Source of the DNA: CAZBME01 sp964645835
GTDB taxonomy: Bacteria > Desulfobacterota > Syntrophia > Syntrophales > UBA8958
DNA: 64,000 nucleotides
Assembly (NCBI GenBank): GCA_964645835.1
Contig: CAZYDG010000072.1
Location: 124,001-188,000, forward strand
Reading direction: 5' to 3'
Part shown: piece after piece, positions 16,535-23,306 of the stretch
Position numbering within the stretch: position 1 is the stretch's first letter
How the letters are laid out: every line of letters begins with the position of its first letter
Notes under the pieces: model-generated
Databases searched by the model: none
Told to the model about the DNA's origin: nothing
The model's input: the letters and a program-made list of their open reading frames with translations, nothing else
Made by a program: the position numbers and the translations under genes

Positions 16535-17565
16535 TGCACAAGCCCAATATCAAAGACATGTCGCTCGAGGAGATCGAGGCGTTTATCACCGACCTGGGAA
16601 AGGAAAAATACCGGGCCCGCCAGATAATGAAGTGGATATATCAGTCAGGCGCCCAGTCCTTTGAAGAGATGACGACCCTGGCCCGGGATTTCCGGCTTCA
16701 TCTTGCAGAGCTCGCCCTGATCCGGGACCCGGAGATTGTAAAGACACAAACCTCGGCCGATACAACCAAAAAGGTTCTTTTTAAGCTCCATGACGGGCTT
16801 TTTATCGAAAGCGTCCTCATACCCAGGAAGAATCACTGGACGGCTTGTCTTTCCACCCAGGCAGGCTGCCGGATGGGGTGCCGTTTCTGCTTTACGGGGT
16901 CCCTTGGGTTCAAGCGCAATCTTGAGCCGTCGGAAATCACGGGACAGATTATCCAGATGCGCCTCCACACCCCGGAAGGACCGAACATCAAGAACATCGT
17001 CCTCATGGGCATGGGCGAGCCCCTCTCCAATTACAACAACACGGTCAAGGCCATCCGGAACCTCACGGAAGACCACGGCATGGGGTTTTCCAACCGCCGG
17101 ATCACCGTCTCGACGAGCGGCCTGGCCCCGCAGATCATCCAATTGGGAAAGGATATCTGTGTGAATCTCGCCATATCCCTGAATGCGCCGAACGACAAGA
17201 AACGCAACCAGGTCATGCCCGTCAATAAAAAATATCCCATCGACATCCTCCTTGCCGCCTGCAAGGACTATCCCATGCCGGGCCGCCGCATGTTAACCTT
17301 CGAATACATCCTCATGGCAGGTTTCAACGATTCGCCGCAGGATGCCGTGGAAGTGGCCACCCTGCTCCGCCCCCTGCGCTGCAAGTTCAACCTCATCGCC
17401 TTCAACGAATATCCCGGCTCGCCTTTCAAAACCCCGTCACGAGAGGCTATCCGGACGTTTCAGCAGGTCTTGCTTGATCACAACTACACCGCCGTCCTGC
17501 GCGCCAGCCGTGGTGGCGATATCCTGGCCGCCTGTGGACAGCTGAGCGGCCAGGAAGAAACATAG
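16534..17565 (+). CDS. rlmN: 23S rRNA (adenine2503-C2)-methyltransferase RlmN
   Basis: This 343-residue radical-SAM enzyme methylates A2503 of 23S rRNA and A37 of some tRNAs. The radical-SAM cluster motif CRMGCRFC is at residues 112-119, the GMGEPLSNY motif follows, and the essential C-terminal Cys lies in DILAACGQL. The N-terminal helical domain carries YRARQIMKWIYQSGAQSFEEMT, as expected. The ATG overlaps the preceding TGA by one base, so it is translationally coupled to the cyclase-family gene. Confidence 0.96.
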   Translation: MHKPNIKDMSLEEIEAFITDLGKEKYRARQIMKWIYQSGAQSFEEMTTLARDFRLHLAELALIRDPEIVKTQTSADTTKKVLFKLHDGLFIESVLIPRKNHWTACLSTQAGCRMGCRFCFTGSLGFKRNLEPSEITGQIIQMRLHTPEGPNIKNIVLMGMGEPLSNYNNTVKAIRNLTEDHGMGFSNRRITVSTSGLAPQIIQLGKDICVNLAISLNAPNDKKRNQVMPVNKKYPIDILLAACKDYPMPGRRMLTFEYILMAGFNDSPQDAVEVATLLRPLRCKFNLIAFNEYPGSPFKTPSREAIRTFQQVLLDHNYTAVLRASRGGDILAACGQLSGQEET

Positions 17566-17780
17566 CACGGATAACGAATCCGTCATAACGGGCTTCTCTT
17601 TTAAATGAATATCAGTTTTTAGCATGAGAACCTTTCCTTCCCGTATTCAGTACCCTTGCAAATCTGAATTATTTGCAGATCATATATAAAATTGATAAAC
17701 AAGACAGGATTGTTTTTTTCAGCCGTCAACTCTTGTATAGGTCCGAACACATTATGCAAGATCATAAGGAGAAAAATTGC

Positions 17781-19484
17781 ATGACAGATTCTCTTCCCCC
17801 GAAAAAAAAATGGAATCTCAGCTTGTGGCTCCGTTTCTGGTCTATCGCTCGACTCTACTGGGTTTCGGATGAAAAAGGGAAGGCATGGGGATTTCTAATG
17901 CTCATGATCGTCCTGCTCATATCCTTTACCGGTATGGGCGTTGTCATCAATTATGCCTTCGGCTCATTCATGACCGCCTTGACAGAAAAACAGATCGACA
18001 ATTTCTATCATCAGGCCCTGATTCTCCTTGCCGTTCTGATCGTGGCAACCCCGGTCAGTGCATTCTATGAATATATATCCAGCAAGTTGGGAATCAACTG
18101 GCGGCAGTGGCTCACAAGCCACTTTCTGGCCCGTTACTTTGGTAACCGCGCTTATTATGACATCAACTCGGACAAAAACATCGATAATCCTGATCAGCGT
18201 ATCAGCCAGGACATCGAATATTTCACCGTAACAAGCCTTCGGTTCTTCGCTGTTGTCTTGTCGTCCATCAGCCAGCTCATCGCCTTCTCGGCCATCTTAT
18301 GGAGCATTTCCACCATGCTTATGGCTGTACTGCTTGTTTATGCCGCTCTAGGCACACTTATCACGCTGTGGTTCGGTAAAAAACTGGTCTTTCTTAATTT
18401 CCAGCAATTGCGCAAAGAGGCGGATTTCCGTTACGGCATGGTCCATATCCGGAACAATGCCGAATCCATAGCCTTCTATCATGGAGAAGAACGGGAATCG
18501 AAGGCCGTAAAACGGCGTTTTGCCAATGTGGTCGAAAACTTCAACAGCCTGATTCTCTGGCAACGGAACCTGAGCTTCGTGACCAGCGGTTACCAGTATT
18601 TGATCCAGCTTCTGCCGTATGTCGTCGTAGCCCGGCTTTTCTTTGCCGGCAAGATCGCCTTCGGCGTGGTCAGCCAAGGGGCCCTGGCCTTTATGCAGGT
18701 GCTGAATGCCATTTCCATCGTCATTACGCGATTCGAAGATCTGACAAAATTCACTGCCGCCATCAACCGGCTCCATGCTTTTTACGAAGCCCTCCAACAT
18801 GATGAACAATCATTGCCGGAAAACTCGCGCATTGAAATCGTCCGCGACAACCGACTGGCCATGGAACACCTGACAGTGCAAACGCCCGATTACCGGCGAA
18901 CTCTTGTGCAAAACCTATCTTTTGACCTTCAATCCGGCCAGGGCCTGGTCATTGTGGGGCCGAGCGGTACAGGCAAGAGTTCCGTTCTCCGCGCCATCGC
19001 CGGGCTCTGGAATGCAGGATCGGGGAAAATCGTTCGTCCGGAGCGTGAGCAAATGCTGTTTCTGCCGCAGCTTCCCTACATGGTTCTGGGCACGCTGCGG
19101 GATCAGCTCTTATATCCAAAAATGAACGCCGATATAAGCGAAGAACGTATGCGAGAGGTCTTAAAACAGGTCAATCTGGCTGACTTACCGGAAAAAGTTG
19201 GCGGCTTTGATACGGAACTGGACTGGGCCGATGTCCTGTCCCTGGGAGAACAGCAGCGAATGGCCTTTGCACGCCTCATGCTGGTCCAGCCACGCTATGC
19301 CGTCCTCGACGAGGCCACAAGCGCCCTTGACCTGGAGAACGAGGCTCGTCTTTATGAATACCTGCGCCGGACAACAAGCATTTTTATCAGCGTCGGCCAT
19401 CGCGCAAGCCTGCTGCCCTACCACGACAAGGTGCTTGAACTCTTGGGTGATCAGAGCTGGCAGATCAGGACCGTACCCCATTGA
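17781..19484 (+). CDS. SbmA/BacA- and PMP-like ABC transporter (fused membrane and ATPase domains)
   Basis: This 567-residue half-transporter resembles YddA, BacA-related and peroxisomal PMP70-type exporters. The membrane domain (about residues 30-330) has five or six helices and the family signature WRQWLTSHFLARYFGNRAYYDI. DNPDQRISQDIEYF follows; this is the EAA-like loop that contacts the ATPase. The ATPase has Walker A GPSGTGKSS, signature SLGEQQRMAFARL and Walker B YAVLDEATSALD. The start at 17781 has AAGGAG 9 nt upstream; TTG 17673 and ATG 17754 are in frame but lack such sites. The substrate is unknown (acyl-CoA, cobalamin or peptides in relatives). Confidence 0.9.
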   Translation: MTDSLPPKKKWNLSLWLRFWSIARLYWVSDEKGKAWGFLMLMIVLLISFTGMGVVINYAFGSFMTALTEKQIDNFYHQALILLAVLIVATPVSAFYEYISSKLGINWRQWLTSHFLARYFGNRAYYDINSDKNIDNPDQRISQDIEYFTVTSLRFFAVVLSSISQLIAFSAILWSISTMLMAVLLVYAALGTLITLWFGKKLVFLNFQQLRKEADFRYGMVHIRNNAESIAFYHGEERESKAVKRRFANVVENFNSLILWQRNLSFVTSGYQYLIQLLPYVVVARLFFAGKIAFGVVSQGALAFMQVLNAISIVITRFEDLTKFTAAINRLHAFYEALQHDEQSLPENSRIEIVRDNRLAMEHLTVQTPDYRRTLVQNLSFDLQSGQGLVIVGPSGTGKSSVLRAIAGLWNAGSGKIVRPEREQMLFLPQLPYMVLGTLRDQLLYPKMNADISEERMREVLKQVNLADLPEKVGGFDTELDWADVLSLGEQQRMAFARLMLVQPRYAVLDEATSALDLENEARLYEYLRRTTSIFISVGHRASLLPYHDKVLELLGDQSWQIRTVPH

Positions 19485-19518
19485 GGGTTTAAATGATAAC
19501 CGTTATTAGGGAGCTTAG

Positions 19519-20337
19519 ATGAAACCTTCAGGCATCGTCACATTGACAACCGATTTCGGAACCATCGATCCCTTCGCAGGGCAGATGAAGGGCGCCATAC
19601 TATTCGTACACCCTCAGGCTGTCATCATCGATATTACCCACCAAATCACCGCCCATGACATACTTGAAGGCAGTTTTGTCCTGGCCTCTTCTTTTTCCTA
19701 TTTCCCGGCCGGAACGATTCATGTGGCCGTTGTCGATCCCGGTGTGGGGTCCAGCCGGCGGGGAATCGCGGTTCAATCAGGGGGACATGTCTTCGTAGGC
19801 CCTGATAACGGTATCTTTTCCGGGATTTTTTCTCAATTGGGAATGGAACGGGCTGTTCACATCACCAACCAACAATATACACGGACAATGACCGGGGTCA
19901 CATTTCACGGGCGGGACATATTCGCCCCCGTCGCCGCCTGGCTTGCCCGGGGCATCGATATGACGGTTCTCGGACCTGTTGTGGAGGATTTGGTGCGTTT
20001 GGAATCAATAAAACCGGAGATATTTGGGAACAGGATATCCGGCCAGGTTGTCTATGTTGATACTTTTGGAAATGCAATCACGAACATCGGCAAAAACCTC
20101 AGCGACGATGTCAACAAAATCGTCTCCGACATCCGGATAAAAAAGAGACGGGTAACGATGGCTTCCCATTACGAGGCGGCAACCGGCAAAACCCTGAACG
20201 CCCTTTTCAATAGTTCGGGACATCTGGAAATCTTTGTCAACAAAGGCCGAGCCGCCGATTTATATGGAATCAGAAGAGGTGATAAGGTATCGATTTCCTT
20301 ATCACCTCTCCAAGGCAATCCATTATCGGGCCAGTAG
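19519..20337 (+). CDS. SAM hydroxide adenosyltransferase (DUF62 SAM hydrolase)
   Basis: This 272-residue protein belongs to the chlorinase/fluorinase superfamily, whose bacterial DUF62 branch hydrolyses S-adenosylmethionine to adenosine and methionine. Key segments are LTTDFGTIDPFAGQMKG, VVDPGVGSSRRGI, FVGPDNGIFS and VDTFGNAITNI. The fluorinase-specific loop is absent, so water is the likely nucleophile. It begins 34 nt after the ABC transporter stop. The last 30 codons carry a perfect 13-bp inverted repeat (see separate entry). Confidence 0.92.
   Translation: MKPSGIVTLTTDFGTIDPFAGQMKGAILFVHPQAVIIDITHQITAHDILEGSFVLASSFSYFPAGTIHVAVVDPGVGSSRRGIAVQSGGHVFVGPDNGIFSGIFSQLGMERAVHITNQQYTRTMTGVTFHGRDIFAPVAAWLARGIDMTVLGPVVEDLVRLESIKPEIFGNRISGQVVYVDTFGNAITNIGKNLSDDVNKIVSDIRIKKRRVTMASHYEAATGKTLNALFNSSGHLEIFVNKGRAADLYGIRRGDKVSISLSPLQGNPLSGQ
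20275..20309. repeat. Perfect 13-bp inverted repeat at the 3' end of the SAM hydrolase gene
   Basis: AGAGGTGATAAGG and CCTTATCACCTCT flank the 9-nt loop TATCGATTT. The structure is inside the coding sequence, 28 nt before the stop, and has no T-run. It could shape the mRNA 3' end. Confidence 0.6.
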
Positions 20338-20367
20338 CTCCACATGCCCTCCGAAAAGGGACCGTAC

Positions 20368-20457
20368 TTATCTCTTCTTGTGCCTGCTCTTCTTGATGCG
20401 TTTATCGTACTTGTGTTTACTGATCTTTTTTCGACGTTTCTTTACGACACTCCCCAT
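20368..20457 (-). CDS. AURKAIP1/COX24-domain small basic ribosomal-type peptide (bS22-like)
   Basis: This 29-residue peptide starts MGSVVKKRRKKISKHKYDKR and ends HKKR. More than half of its residues are Lys or Arg. It matches the AURKAIP1/COX24 domain pattern (GSVxKKRRKxxxKHKxxKxxKxxRHxxR), known as a mitochondrial small-subunit protein and as bacterial bS22 in mycobacteria. AAGGTG precedes the ATG by 5 nt. It is too short for most gene callers. A role as a small-subunit ribosomal protein is inferred from family. Confidence 0.85.
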   Translation of the reverse strand: MGSVVKKRRKKISKHKYDKRIKKSRHKKR

Positions 20458-20545
20458 AATTCACCTTGATTTGTTGAGATGTTGTTCCACTTCGTAAGCG
20501 TGGGTCTATAACACGATGACCTTTGCTAATCAACATATTTTTCAT

Positions 20546-20571
20546 AAAAAAGGCAGAGAAAATACTCTGCC
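20546..20571 (-). terminator. Rho-independent terminator, minus strand
   Basis: Read on the minus strand, GGCAGAG-TATTTT-CTCTGCC is followed by TTTTTTATG. It lies about 110 nt beyond the stop of the 60-residue helical protein gene and insulates it from the bS22-like gene. Confidence 0.75.
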
Positions 20572-20682
20572 CTTTATCCCGAAGAGAAACATCATGCAAT
20601 CGGGCTCGGCTTGAAGAAAGTTTAATAATCAAAGGCGTCCTTCAGCCGGCATCGGATTCACATCCCGCAAGGAACGATTTGT

Positions 20683-20865
20683 CTATGCCGCATTGGCCTT
20701 CAATTGTTCGATCATATCTTTCATAAAGGCCTCTCTCAGCTTAAGTTCTCTACGGAAATTCCGGTCATCCGTTTTGGCGATCTCGATGCGCAAGGCAGGA
20801 TAGTATCTTTCGAGGACTTCCAGAAGTTGCCTTTCCTGTTCCTGGGTCATTACTAAACTGGACAT
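20683..20865 (-). CDS. Small helical protein of unknown function
   Basis: This 60-residue acidic/basic helical protein contains QEQERQLLEVLERYYPALRI and RNFRRELKLREAFMKDMIEQL. I do not recognise a family. The start is set by AAAGGAGG 7 nt before ATG 20865; upstream in-frame codons (MKEEERRAT) overlap that site. It lies 48 nt downstream of the DUF3303-like gene on the same strand and ends before a terminator hairpin, so the two may form one transcript. No membrane segment or Cys is present. Confidence 0.7.
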   Translation of the reverse strand: MSSLVMTQEQERQLLEVLERYYPALRIEIAKTDDRNFRRELKLREAFMKDMIEQLKANAA

Positions 20866-20913
20866 GGTCGCCCTCCTTTCCTCCTCTTTCAAATTTCCAA
20901 TCTTTTCGATTCA

Positions 20914-21171
20914 TTAACCCATTAACTTTTCCTTGGTAGCTCCGACGGGGTAAATGGGGAAAATTTCAAAGGACAGGATATCCAGCCAGGCGGCCCGAGC
21001 GGCGATTAATCCTTTGGCATCCGTCTTCACGGCATATATTGTCCGGCATCCCTGAATATCGTAGAACTCTGAGATAACCTCCACGTCCTCAGGCCAATCC
21101 CATGTAACCCTTCGTACTCTGACTTCTTTTTCATCCCTTGGGTCCCATGTGCAGATCATCATGAAATACAT
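20914..21171 (-). CDS. DUF3303-like small protein
   Basis: This 85-residue soluble protein (MYFMMICTWDPRDEKEVRVR ... WLDILSFEIFPIYPVG) looks like the ferredoxin-fold DUF3303/Dabb-like group: a first strand FMMICTW, a middle helix, and a last strand FEIFPIYPV. Function is unknown. The start is decided by a full AGGAGGTGTGATT leader before ATG 21171; the frame stays open for another 79 codons upstream, but that part looks random and contains a hairpin. It is probably co-transcribed with the 60-residue gene downstream. Confidence 0.7.
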   Translation of the reverse strand: MYFMMICTWDPRDEKEVRVRRVTWDWPEDVEVISEFYDIQGCRTIYAVKTDAKGLIAARAAWLDILSFEIFPIYPVGATKEKLMG

Positions 21172-21228
21172 AATCACACCTCCTGCTTTCCCATGGTTCT
21201 TATCGTAGGAGTGATTGCGCCATATATG

Positions 21229-21262
21229 GGCCTCCGGGGGATTACACAATTCCCCGGAGGCC
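21229..21262. repeat. Perfect 11-bp GC-rich hairpin upstream of the DUF3303-like gene
   Basis: GGCCTCCGGGG and CCCCGGAGGCC flank a 12-nt loop. It sits 58 nt upstream of the start codon, inside the probable 5' leader, with no T-run on either strand. It is the only marked structure in 21172-21540; the rest of that stretch shows no gene. Confidence 0.6.
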
Positions 21263-21544
21263 ATTACAGCGGTAATTTCAGGATCTTTTGATTTTTCCGA
21301 TTCTTGAACATCATACACCTCCCGGCCGGTCCCTAGCCTTGCAGCAAATTTGTTTTCACATGCGGATCGATGATCTGAGTAATAATCAACATCATACGAA
21401 ACGACCACGGAGCGATACGGCCATTCTCTCTTTTAAATATAATTTAACCAGTTTGAAGGTGGTGTCAACCTGATGCCCCTTCACGCGATAACTAGTTAAT
21501 ACAAATATTTACGTAATATACGTCCAAAGGACTCGATCGACTAA

Positions 21545-21700
21545 GAGCTGGGTATTGGTCTGAAAGTGAATCGGATTTTTCCCGATTGGTATCCGCAATG
21601 TCATCTGCACGAAGTAATCATGGGAAAAATCCTCTGAACCGAAAGGCCATGCCCAGCTATTCTCTCTACTCAATTGGCGAGAATGGCGGAACGGATTTGG
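21545..21700. repeat. Interspersed repeat, family B, copy 2
   Basis: Blocks in order: GGGTATTGGTCTGAAAGTGA, TCGGATTTTTCCCG, GCAATGTCATCTGCA, ATGGGAAAAATCC, CTGAACCGAAAGGCCATGCC, CTCTACTCAATTGGC. The order and spacing match the copy at 41811 and, with an insertion, the copy at 9160. No reading frame is conserved. It fills the middle of the 655-nt gap before the GAF-PAS gene. Confidence 0.8.
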
Positions 21701-21732
21701 TTCCTCATTCTTCATTCCGGCCTCATTCCGGA

Positions 21733-21760
21733 TTGACACAGAACCATATCACATGATAAT
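21733..21760 (+). promoter_or_regulatory. Sigma-70-type promoter for the GAF-PAS gene
   Basis: TTGACA (21733-21738), 16-nt spacer, GATAAT (21755-21760). It stands 67 nt upstream of the start codon and just after the family B repeat. Confidence 0.65.
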
Positions 21761-21826
21761 TCAACAAATCACACGGTCACCCCGCACCATATAAAAAACA
21801 TCTCCGAAAAGGAAGCGAGCCATCCA

Positions 21827-23164
21827 ATGACCCTTCGTTCCATAATTGGAAATCGCCCTAAGAATATGATCCGTAAATTCAATATCATTGGCCTGCTGGT
21901 CGTTGTCCTCCCCGTTTTGACCATCATTTATATATTTCAGCAATACAACATCCTCCTGGATTATTCCCACTACATACTCTTTGCCATGGCTCTCCTGCTG
22001 ATCCTCGCCGGCTTGTCAATCCTGCGTTATGTCTTTGAAGGCGTGCAAATGATGGTTGAATTCATCAAGAAGGTCAATCAGGGATCCGGCGCTATCGAAA
22101 AGGACGTTTCGGATCTGGGCAAGATATCGGTCATGTTCTCGAATCTTCTGGAACGTTTCGAACGGTCTACGGATGAACTCAATCAACGCATTATCGAACT
22201 GAACTCGATCCGGGAAATGACGGATGTGGCCAAAACCACCCTCAATGTAGATGAACTGCTCAAATTGGTTCTGGAGAAGGCCATGCAGGCCGTAGGCGTC
22301 AGAAACGGCTCCGTGTACATTGTTGATGCTTCGGAAGCAGAAGGTCTTCGTTTCATCGCGGCCAAGCCGGAAGTCGTCCGGAGCGACGACGAAAAGGGGC
22401 ATGAGGACTACAGCCTCATCAAACACGTCATTGCCGGCGGCAGGTCCCTCATCATCGAAGACATCGAAAGCGATCCCCGGACACAAAGGCCCAACAACCC
22501 TAAATACGGCGCCCCTTCTTTCATCAGCATGCCAATTTGCAGCAATGAGCACATAATTGCCGTCCTGAACCTTTCAAACAAAGAAAAAGGCGGGCTATTT
22601 TCCGAAAGTGACGAACGGATCCTGTCCATCATGCTGGGTGAAATCGGCTTTGCCCTGGAAAATGCAGTCCTTCATTTGAAGGTCAAGGAACAACTAGCTG
22701 AAATAACAGATCAAAACTCCAGATTGGAACAGGAAATCCAGGAACGAAAGAAGGCTGACGAACGCCTGCAGAAGGTCAACACTGAACTTCAGGAAGCAAA
22801 CACAAATTTAACCAAGGCTTACGAATGGATGCGCAATAACCGTGATCAGCTGAGGAAACACTTTTTCAAAGAGGAAATCGGGTTCCTTGTCGATAGAGAA
22901 GGAGTTATTCAGAGCATTACGGAAAGGGCGCTTAAATACATGGACAAATCACGTTTGGAGCTCATCAAGGCTAACTTTATCGACCTCTTGGATGAAGAGA
23001 ACCGCAAAGACTTTAAAGATGAACTTCGACAGGCTTGGCTTGGTATAACTCGCAACACCCAAGTCGTCCTGACGCGCTCGGCCGAAGGGGACAAGACCTT
23101 TGAGGCCACCCTGACCCGATTCACCTCCGAAAGTAAAAGGGAAATGCTGATCATCCTTAGATAA
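21827..23164 (+). CDS. Membrane-anchored GAF-PAS sensory protein without output domain
   Basis: This 445-residue protein has two N-terminal transmembrane helices (about 18-36 and 46-66), then a helical linker. A GAF domain follows (about 140-285: VLEKAMQAVGVRNGSVYIVD ... FISMPICSNEHIIAVLNLSN), then a coiled coil (290-350) and a C-terminal PAS domain (about 355-445: EEIGFLVDREGVIQSITERA). There is no histidine-kinase, GGDEF, HD or receiver module, and the PAS domain ends two residues before the stop. It must act through protein contacts. It may signal to a kinase encoded elsewhere. Confidence 0.82.
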   Translation: MTLRSIIGNRPKNMIRKFNIIGLLVVVLPVLTIIYIFQQYNILLDYSHYILFAMALLLILAGLSILRYVFEGVQMMVEFIKKVNQGSGAIEKDVSDLGKISVMFSNLLERFERSTDELNQRIIELNSIREMTDVAKTTLNVDELLKLVLEKAMQAVGVRNGSVYIVDASEAEGLRFIAAKPEVVRSDDEKGHEDYSLIKHVIAGGRSLIIEDIESDPRTQRPNNPKYGAPSFISMPICSNEHIIAVLNLSNKEKGGLFSESDERILSIMLGEIGFALENAVLHLKVKEQLAEITDQNSRLEQEIQERKKADERLQKVNTELQEANTNLTKAYEWMRNNRDQLRKHFFKEEIGFLVDREGVIQSITERALKYMDKSRLELIKANFIDLLDEENRKDFKDELRQAWLGITRNTQVVLTRSAEGDKTFEATLTRFTSESKREMLIILR

Positions 23165-23205
23165 TGCCCGCTGCCAATTTTCTTGCCTTTTTTTAAAATC
23201 ATTTG

Positions 23206-23236
23206 TTGACATCTACTACATATTGTGGTCTATAAG
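23206..23236 (+). promoter_or_regulatory. Sigma-70-type promoter for nrdJ
   Basis: TTGACA (23206-23211) followed after 18-19 nt by CTATAA/TATAAG (23230-23236), 70 nt before the start codon. No NrdR box pair or cobalamin riboswitch is visible in the gap. Confidence 0.6.
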
Positions 23237-23306
23237 AAAAATAAACACTGCATGTTGTATCCCACATCTTTAGACCCCATACCACGACGACGATGGAGAA
23301 AAGCGA

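Noticed and set aside
17572..17588. ACGGAT/ATCCGT hairpin after rlmN as terminator
   Set aside because: Only a 6-bp stem and no T-run directly after it.
21172..21408. N-terminal extension of the DUF3303-like gene
   Set aside because: The frame is open, but a full AGGAGGTG site stands before ATG 21171, and the upstream part contains a hairpin and no recognisable fold.
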